Shown here: positions 9,173 to 14,709 of the stretch, piece by piece
Layout: each line of letters starts with the position of its first letter
How positions within the stretch are numbered: position 1 is the stretch's first letter
Virus record (IMG/VR): IMGVR_UViG_3300020428_000085
Location: 1 to 23,729 of that record
Length of the DNA: 23,729 nucleotides
Source: a virus
Strand: one strand, 5' to 3'
Program-made: the position numbers and the translations under genes
Notes under the pieces: generated by a model
Database searches by the model: none
Told to the model about the DNA's origin: nothing
The model's input: only the letters and a program-made list of their open reading frames with translations

Positions 9173-9211
9173 GGAGCATGAGGGGTGGTGTGGATATATA
9201 TCTCATGCCCC
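9173..9211 (-). terminator. Hairpin after the enzyme cassette, possible weak terminator
   Basis: Inverted repeat 9173-9182 / 9202-9211 (GGGGCATGAG and CTCATGCTCC in the minus-strand transcript). It forms 10 pairs including one G-U, around a 19-base loop. The transcript continues UUAAAUUUUAG, which is U-rich but not a clean U-run, so termination would be partial at best. The hairpin sits 17 bases after the stop codon of the last oxygenase and 46 bases before the nozzle start. It may instead be an RNA processing or stability element. The rest of this 101-base spacer (9127-9172) is AT-only-like sequence in which I see no convincing promoter. Confidence 0.5.
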
Positions 9212-9227
9212 AAGATTATGTTTTATC

Positions 9228-9863
9228 TTACTTTTTAGGTAAAGTAAAGCCTTTATAAAAGGCTGGAAGTCCTATAAATGGACGTTTATCAAACTCATTT
9301 TCTTTAGCATTTTTTGATCCTGCTTTATTATAATGTAAAAATACTTGTGCACAATCTTTACCAGTAAATTCTTCTCGCCAATGTTCAAGATCACAACCAG
9401 AATAAATTAACATGTCACCTGGTTCTAGTTTTACTTTAATACCAGCTTGACCTTCTTTACCTGTTGGGTCTAAATATATAGGCCAATCACCACCACCTAG
9501 ATTTAAAGTAGTAGATATTTCACACGAATATCTATCTTTGTGTCTAGCTAAAACATCTCCTTTTTTATAAATTCTTGCATAAGAATAAGTTTCAGATAAT
9601 TTCATACCTGTATGTTTTTCCATAACTGGTTTAACTTTTTGTAATAAAGTTTCCATAACTAAATCACTATAATGGGAATAAGTATTAGGAACTTGTTGAT
9701 CATTCCATACTCCCCAATACTCTGTAAATGGTGATATGTATCTTTGATCAAATAAAAGTCTGGCAACCTTTCTTTTATTAAGAAAATAAGCAAAACAAAA
9801 GTCTGCCATTTCTCTATTAAGTGCTTTTTTTAAAATACTGTATTTATTTTTTTTGAACGACAT
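9228..9863 (-). CDS. 2OG-Fe(II) oxygenase, prolyl-hydroxylase-like
   Basis: A 211-residue member of the 2-oxoglutarate/iron(II) dioxygenase superfamily. The core is YARIYKKGDVLARHKDRYSC with H108-x-D110 as the first two iron ligands. Strands ISTTLNLGG and WPIYLDP follow, then KLEPGDMLIYSG and the distal ligand H161 (LEHWREEF), ending with AQVFLHYN. Such enzymes couple oxidation of 2-oxoglutarate to hydroxylation of a substrate, often Pro, Lys or Asn in proteins. The usual distal Arg/Lys that binds 2-oxoglutarate is not obvious here; R163 and K169 are candidates. AAAGGAG stands 7 bases before the ATG, and the start overlaps the preceding oxygenase gene by 20 bases. It is the last gene of the four-enzyme cassette. 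Family assignment is firm, substrate unknown. Confidence 0.85.
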   Translation of the reverse strand: MSFKKNKYSILKKALNREMADFCFAYFLNKRKVARLLFDQRYISPFTEYWGVWNDQQVPNTYSHYSDLVMETLLQKVKPVMEKHTGMKLSETYSYARIYKKGDVLARHKDRYSCEISTTLNLGGGDWPIYLDPTGKEGQAGIKVKLEPGDMLIYSGCDLEHWREEFTGKDCAQVFLHYNKAGSKNAKENEFDKRPFIGLPAFYKGFTLPKK

Positions 9864-10590
9864 TTAATACTCCTTTCGGTATTGCTTGACAGTTAAAATG
9901 TATAAATCTAAATGGTTCATACCCCATATCTATTACATATTGATGTGGCATATAAGACGGAAAAAATATCATTCGTCCAGGTTTTACTTCATAATTAATT
10001 TGTGAACTTGCATATGTAACTTTAGATTTATCTTTTTCTGGTAAAAGATTCATTATATTACCAGGTCTAGGATCTTCAAATAAAGGTCTTGAAGTTTTAT
10101 TACTAGCTTTTAAAAAATAAAAACCTGAGATATGACCATTCCAATGAGTATGTAAGGTATGATGTCCTCCACCATTCTTAGCAAATTCTTGTACCCATAA
10201 TTCAGTAATAAATACTTGATAATTAGTTAAATCAAAACCCATTTCTAATAATAAATTATTTGCTGTTGCACCAATATAATTAGTTAATTGATTAAAATTA
10301 GGATCTCCAATCAAACTTGTTGAATGAAAAACATTCCCCATATCTCCTTTATCACCAAATTCTTTATTTCTTTTATCTATATCTTTTTTTAAATTATCTT
10401 TAGAAATTTTAATATAAGGATCAGATGCTTTATTTAAATCTTCTACAAATGAATCATCATCAGCAAACCATATAGGACATTTAAATAAATCTTCTTTTGC
10501 TAATTGTATAGGAAATGATTTAACACTTTCTTTTTTATTTCTTTTTTTCTTTTTCATTTTTATCACTTTGTCATTCCATTGTACCAACAT
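9844..10590 (-). CDS. 2OG-Fe(II) oxygenase, TIGR02466/PF13759-like
   Basis: A 248-residue putative 2OG-Fe(II) dioxygenase. It starts FPIQLAKEDLFKCPIWFAD at residue 26. The metal site is H147-T-H149-W-N followed by GHISGFYFL, where HxH replaces the more usual HxD, as in this family. It continues with PLFEDPRPGN, then GRMIFFPSYMPH with distal H216, and R228 (EPFRFIHFN) for the 2-oxoglutarate carboxylate. The start is uncertain. ATG at 10590 gives 28 bases of overlap with the halogenase gene and a weak GGAA upstream. ATG at 10557 gives a natural MKKKKRNKKES N-terminus just after the halogenase stop but without a clear ribosome binding site. It is the third gene of the cassette. Substrate unknown; related genes are common in marine phages. 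Confidence 0.83.
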   Translation of the reverse strand: MLVQWNDKVIKMKKKKRNKKESVKSFPIQLAKEDLFKCPIWFADDDSFVEDLNKASDPYIKISKDNLKKDIDKRNKEFGDKGDMGNVFHSTSLIGDPNFNQLTNYIGATANNLLLEMGFDLTNYQVFITELWVQEFAKNGGGHHTLHTHWNGHISGFYFLKASNKTSRPLFEDPRPGNIMNLLPEKDKSKVTYASSQINYEVKPGRMIFFPSYMPHQYVIDMGYEPFRFIHFNCQAIPKGVLNVVQKK

Positions 10591-11711
10591 TTAAAGTTCC
10601 ATTTATGCCATTGACCATATATGTCAGGTGCATTAGTCACGTTACTGTCGAGCAATTCAATCATTGGAGACAATTTAGCCTCATTTAGAATTTTATTAAA
10701 TAATGGATCCTTAATTTTAAGTTTTTTAGCAGCTTTCCAGAAAGGCGTATTATATTTAGAACCATAGCTATAATGCCACATAATAAAGTTTTGTATTTGA
10801 TTTACATAGTTATGAAATTGATTAGTAATAACTTCAGGAGTTATTTTTTTCTCTATGATCCAATCCCATGTACAACGTGCCCAATGTAAATAGGATGCAA
10901 TAGCGGTGGATTCTAAAGGTTCAAGAAAAAATAAACGATTACCACTTAAAATAATTCTATTATCTATTATAGGTTGCTTAGCTACATAATTTTTAAATTT
11001 AAAATTATCTACTTTTTCATTTAAATAAATACCTTGTTCTGCCAACTTAAATAACTTTTTGAAATTAGTGGCTGCTTCGTTAATAGGAGTAATTTTATCA
11101 TTATAAAGATAACCATAAGAAGTAGTATTAGTAGTGTTGGGAATAACAAAAGTCCATCCATCAGGAGTAGCTACAGCACGTGTCCAGTTAATATCACAAT
11201 CTTTAGATTTTCCTTCTCCTAAAAGAACAGCATTTAAAGGATTGTTGAGCATTGTATAGTTCTCCCAATTAGTTATATGTCTACCACGACAATCAAAAAT
11301 ATAGTCTGAATCAATTTGTTCATAGTTATTAATAGATTTTTTTATCACCTTAAAATATTTAGATTTTAAAATAGTGTCTTGTAATTTAGCAGGATTGTAT
11401 TGAAGACCAACTGAATGTAAGCTAAAAGGATGAAAGACTTTATTATTTTTCTTTCCCCAATTTTCATACAAAATTCCAAATTTAGGAGTAGCATTAATAG
11501 GATTATTATACCAATTGATTCCAAGAGCTGCCCATAAAAGTTGAGGTGGTTCCAAGAGAGTGGCTTGTCCTACCTTTTCAGGAGGAATATTAGGATCATA
11601 AAGTAGTTCAACAGAAATATTTGCTCTATTACGAGTATAATAAGCATAATGCAAAGCAGTTAAACAGCCAGCATTTCCTCTTCCTAAAATAGTAATTTTT
11701 ATCTTTTTCAT
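10563..11711 (-). CDS. Flavin-dependent tryptophan-halogenase-like protein
   Basis: A 382-residue flavoprotein of the tryptophan halogenase family. Visible are the FAD dinucleotide-binding loop GRGNAG (residues 10-15), KVGQATLLEPP (46-56, family VGEAT motif), and K77 in NATPKFGILYENW at the place of the PrnA catalytic Lys79. WTFVIP (186-191) is a variant of the family WxWxIP, and FFLEPLESTAIASY has E267 at the place of PrnA Glu346. Both residues thought to direct hypohalous acid are therefore present. It is clearly shorter than PrnA or RebH (over 500 residues), so the substrate-binding part is reduced. Marine phages do carry such genes; VirX1 from a cyanophage was shown to iodinate varied substrates. 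The start overlaps the upstream oxygenase stop by 4 bases. Non-halogenating monooxygenase activity remains possible. Confidence 0.82.
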   Translation of the reverse strand: MKKIKITILGRGNAGCLTALHYAYYTRNRANISVELLYDPNIPPEKVGQATLLEPPQLLWAALGINWYNNPINATPKFGILYENWGKKNNKVFHPFSLHSVGLQYNPAKLQDTILKSKYFKVIKKSINNYEQIDSDYIFDCRGRHITNWENYTMLNNPLNAVLLGEGKSKDCDINWTRAVATPDGWTFVIPNTTNTTSYGYLYNDKITPINEAATNFKKLFKLAEQGIYLNEKVDNFKFKNYVAKQPIIDNRIILSGNRLFFLEPLESTAIASYLHWARCTWDWIIEKKITPEVITNQFHNYVNQIQNFIMWHYSYGSKYNTPFWKAAKKLKIKDPLFNKILNEAKLSPMIELLDSNVTNAPDIYGQWHKWNFKCWYNGMTK

Positions 11712-12334
11712 TTAAAAGGCAATCCTAAATTCCATATTACTAAACTATGTCTAGATCCTTTTGTAACTGGACATACTCTATGCCAAATAAATCCAGGAAA
11801 GACCACTAAAGATCCTTTAGGTAATATTTCTTTACATTTTTTAATATTACGTTTTTTATCAGGGTCTAAATTTCTAAAATCAAATTCTAATTCTCCACCT
11901 TTATAATCTTTAGGATCTGATAAAGTAACTGTAACTGATAGTTTTCTTATTTTACCATGCGATGGAGTATTAGGTTGATTATAAGGTTGATCCCAACCAT
12001 CACAATGCCAATCATAATATTGACCTTTATTATATTTAGTAAATTGACAAGCTTCTGAATAATCCCATTGATAATTCCAACCTGCATTAGCATTTGCTTG
12101 ATGAATATAAGGTTGTATTTCTTTATAAATCCAACGATCAGACATCCAGACTATATTTGAATCTCTTTTTTTTTTTAAATCTTTAATTTGTTTTTGATTT
12201 AATTTTTTAGAATCACCATAACCACCAGTAACTGCCATTTGATCTGATAATTGTTTTCCATAACGTACAATGTCATCACATACACGATGTGGAATTACTG
12301 ATTGAAAATAATAATAATGATTTGCTAAATTCAT
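11708..12334 (-). CDS. 2OG-Fe(II) oxygenase, PKHD-type
   Basis: A 208-residue dioxygenase of the 2-oxoglutarate/iron(II) superfamily, closest in shape to PKHD/PiuC-type hydroxylases. Iron ligands are H110-C-D112 (YYDWHCDGW) and H185 (FPGFIWHRV); R195 (KGSRHSLVIW) should bind 2-oxoglutarate. Between them lie KLSVTVTLSDP and YKGGELEFDF. It is the first gene of the four-enzyme cassette and overlaps the halogenase by 4 bases. The start codon lies at the base of a nested inverted repeat (12333-12381), and only a poor AGAAAG precedes it, so initiation is probably controlled. A run of eleven A residues on the coding strand (12166-12176) encodes part of LKKKRD and could allow slippage. Family is firm; the substrate is not known. 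Confidence 0.87.
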   Translation of the reverse strand: MNLANHYYYFQSVIPHRVCDDIVRYGKQLSDQMAVTGGYGDSKKLNQKQIKDLKKKRDSNIVWMSDRWIYKEIQPYIHQANANAGWNYQWDYSEACQFTKYNKGQYYDWHCDGWDQPYNQPNTPSHGKIRKLSVTVTLSDPKDYKGGELEFDFRNLDPDKKRNIKKCKEILPKGSLVVFPGFIWHRVCPVTKGSRHSLVIWNLGLPFK

Positions 12335-12381
12335 ATTTACTTTCTATAATATTTAAACATATTATAAACAAAAGTAAATAT
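12333..12381 (-). promoter_or_regulatory. Nested inverted repeat covering the cassette start codon
   Basis: Perfect 11-base outer arms (12333-12343 and 12371-12381) enclose perfect 8-base inner arms (12345-12352 and 12359-12366) with a 6-base loop. In the minus-strand transcript the 3' outer arm contains the weak ribosome binding site and reaches into the AUG of the first oxygenase. The 5' arm starts 3 bases after the stop codon of the upstream fibre gene. A ribosome ending translation of the fibre would melt the 5' arm and free the start, which suggests translational coupling. The region is AT-rich, so some inverted repeat is expected by chance, but 19 matched positions in this nested arrangement is notable. 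Confidence 0.55.
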
Positions 12382-12384
12382 TTT

Positions 12385-14166
12385 TTAAGAAACTGTTAAT
12401 GTTCCAGTTACAGTAAAAGTAGCAATTTTTTCTCCACCTGGGGCTGTTGAAGTTGCGTTACATCCAGGCGATACTGATAAACTAGAACAAGCTGGAAATC
12501 TTACAATAACTACACCACCACCTCCAGTTGATATACCTGACGCACCTCCACCTGTTCCTGGTGCACCAGAATTAGCTGGTGTATTTCCAGATCCTGTACC
12601 TCCACCACCACCTGGTGCAGCTGGTCCTTGACCTCCAGTATTTCCATGCGCTGCTCCACCACTAGCTCTTGTTACTGCCGCTCCTGTTATTGAACTAGCA
12701 ATTCCCGCACCTGCTGGTCCATATCCTTCACCTGGTGTAGAATTGCCTCCTGCGCCACCGGCACCTCCACCACCACCTCCGCCAAAAGTACCTGGCCATG
12801 TTCCACCATTACCACCTGGGTTACCTTGAGGTTGAGGACTTATAGGAGGCACATTTCCAGAACCTCCAGTATTACCACCGCCGCCAGCTCCACCTCCTGA
12901 ACCTCCATCAGCACCATTAGGTAATGAACTGCCAGGGAATTGAGATCCTCCGGATCCACCTCCTCCATTGGATGTTATTGTATGAAAAGTTGAATCTCCT
13001 CCATTAGCTCCAAGAGGAAATCCAGTAGCACCTCCACCGCCAATTGTAATTGTATAATCTCCTTCTTCTAATGCTGGAAAACCAGATACTCCTGATCCTA
13101 ATGGAGAGGCAGAATAAGAACCAGTATTTGTTCCAGCTGATTCTCTATATCCTCCAGCTCCACCACCACCAAAAGTACCGCTCCAGTTACCATTACTACC
13201 ACCGCCACCACCGCCGGCAATAACTAAATAATCCATTGCATAAGTTGCTAAAAATTTTGGCCATGTTCCATCTTGCTTGGATTGAAATTGTGATTGCATC
13301 GACCACATACCACTTGCTTTGTTTAATTCTTTAAATACTACAATTCCTGAACCACCTGCTCCACTTGTTTTACCTGGATAAGAAGCAGGAAAACCTCCAG
13401 CTCCTCCACCACCGCCACCAGTATTAGCAGTTCCAGATGTTGCAGTTGCTGTTCCACTTGGAGCTCCAGCTCCACCGCCTCCTGATCCACCAGCTCCACT
13501 ACTTCCGCCTGGTCCTTCACCAGCTCCACCGCCACCACCAGCGTATGTTGTACAATTTAATGGACTTGGCGAACCTGCTCCGCCAGCTGCTCCGGCGTTA
13601 CATGAACCATTAGCTCCAACACCTCCAGCGCCACCACCTCCACCACCACCTGCTGTTCCAGGTGCTGGTATTTTTGATCTTCCACCGTCATTTCCTTCTG
13701 GAATTGTAAATCCACCTTCGTTACCAGATCCACCAGGAGAGTTATTTCTTTGACCACCTCCACCACCAGATCCACCGTCTCCAGCAGCTACTCCACATGG
13801 ACCTCCAGCTCGACCACCACCTGTTGATATATATTCTGTACTTCCTACTGTAATTTTTGTATTTTCTCCTTTATTACCAAAGGTTCCAGCAGGAGATGAA
13901 GATACTGCTGCACCTCCAGCTCCAATAGTTACTGGAACATTTCCGGGAACACTAATACATGTAAAATTTCTAAAACCACCTGCACCGCCGCCACCACCAG
14001 CATATGCGCCACCACCAGATCCTCCACCTGCAACTACTGTTGCATCGACAAGTCTAGTTCCTGTTTGAAAAGATGAACATCCTGTGGCTGTTACAGTTGT
14101 AACTTTACACTTCCCAAAAGAAGTTTCATTTACTTTACCGATTATACCGCCATTATTATTAGGCAT
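12385..14166 (-). CDS. Glycine-rich tail fibre/adhesin 2
   Basis: A 593-residue fibre-like protein. A short N-terminal peptide (NNNGGIIGKVN) resembles that of the other glycine-rich fibre and may be the particle attachment point. Two tandem modules follow. Each starts with a hydrophobic strand running into poly-glycine (DATVVAGGGSGGG at about 41; MDYLVIAGGGGGG at about 311), then AGGFR or AGGYR, a TIGAGG-type strand, and a closing GIVVFK or GVVIVR. The linker KASGMWSMQSQF precedes module two. Glycine-rich repeats of this kind form polyglycine-II bundles in phage adhesins such as S16 gp38, so receptor binding is the likely job. The C-terminus ends FTVTGTLTVS, as in the paralogue. AAGGAG stands 10 bases before the start. 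The enzyme cassette follows directly. Confidence 0.8.
   Translation of the reverse strand: MPNNNGGIIGKVNETSFGKCKVTTVTATGCSSFQTGTRLVDATVVAGGGSGGGAYAGGGGGAGGFRNFTCISVPGNVPVTIGAGGAAVSSSPAGTFGNKGENTKITVGSTEYISTGGGRAGGPCGVAAGDGGSGGGGGQRNNSPGGSGNEGGFTIPEGNDGGRSKIPAPGTAGGGGGGGAGGVGANGSCNAGAAGGAGSPSPLNCTTYAGGGGGAGEGPGGSSGAGGSGGGGAGAPSGTATATSGTANTGGGGGGAGGFPASYPGKTSGAGGSGIVVFKELNKASGMWSMQSQFQSKQDGTWPKFLATYAMDYLVIAGGGGGGSNGNWSGTFGGGGAGGYRESAGTNTGSYSASPLGSGVSGFPALEEGDYTITIGGGGATGFPLGANGGDSTFHTITSNGGGGSGGSQFPGSSLPNGADGGSGGGAGGGGNTGGSGNVPPISPQPQGNPGGNGGTWPGTFGGGGGGGAGGAGGNSTPGEGYGPAGAGIASSITGAAVTRASGGAAHGNTGGQGPAAPGGGGGTGSGNTPANSGAPGTGGGASGISTGGGGVVIVRFPACSSLSVSPGCNATSTAPGGEKIATFTVTGTLTVS
12394..12417. 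repeat. 24-bp direct repeat, copy at 3' end of fibre 2
   Basis: The 24 bases here are identical to those at 14716-14739. Both copies encode the FTVTGTLT ending of a glycine-rich fibre gene. Identity at the DNA level, including third codon positions, points to recent duplication or recombination rather than only protein-level conservation. Confidence 0.75.
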
Positions 14167-14179
14167 GCTTTAAGTCTCC

Positions 14180-14647
14180 TTATGCGGATACCCAAGCTAA
14201 TGTTGAAGCATCCCAATTAAAATTATTTACTGGATCTGAAAAATCCGTTGCAGTCCATCTTAGATTAGGTTCATCCCAACTTATCGCTTTATCTGTTGTA
14301 TCAGTTGGAAAAGTAACTGGCGCTTGCCAATCATCATTTCCGTCTAATGCCCAAGATGCGTAAGGTTGAGGTGATAAAAATTTATCTTTTGCAACATTAT
14401 AAGTATAACTTTTACCTGCATATTGTTTTCTGAAATTATTATTGTAAGAAGTTTGTTTCCACTCTCCACCTTTAAAGAAATTTTTACACCATGTTTCACC
14501 ATCAACATGCATGTCATTATTTCCTAAAGGACCTGCTGCTGTAGAAATATCATTTCCTGCAACAATGACTCTTTCAACAACCCATAAAGTATCCGTTGTA
14601 TGGCCGGTTGGATCTGTTTTTTGTCTTATTTCTGCAAAATGTGCCAT
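14180..14647 (-). CDS. Small fibre-associated structural protein (marine-phage family)
   Basis: A 155-residue protein of a type widespread in cyanophages and other marine phages, beginning MAHFAEI and containing KQTSYNNNFRKQYAGKSYTY, PQPYASWALDG, WQAPVTFPTD and a W-rich end (WDEPNLRWTATDF, FNWDASTLAWVSA). No enzymatic motif is visible. Members usually lie among tail-fibre genes, and this one separates the two glycine-rich fibres. It may be a fibre cap, chaperone or collar piece, but no function is established from the sequence. AAGGAGA stands 6 bases before the start. The 62-base spacer upstream of it (14648-14709) contains long A-runs on the coding strand and nothing else recognisable. Confidence 0.7.
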   Translation of the reverse strand: MAHFAEIRQKTDPTGHTTDTLWVVERVIVAGNDISTAAGPLGNNDMHVDGETWCKNFFKGGEWKQTSYNNNFRKQYAGKSYTYNVAKDKFLSPQPYASWALDGNDDWQAPVTFPTDTTDKAISWDEPNLRWTATDFSDPVNNFNWDASTLAWVSA

Positions 14648-14709
14648 AATTTTCTCCTTAATTAAAGTCTAATTTATATTTTTTTTTAAGTTTGTACATA
14701 TTTTTTTTA

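Noticed and set aside
12166-12176. Run of eleven A residues on the coding strand of the first oxygenase gene
   Set aside because: Considered as a programmed slippage site, but the in-frame protein is full length with all active-site residues, and homopolymers are expected at this AT content.
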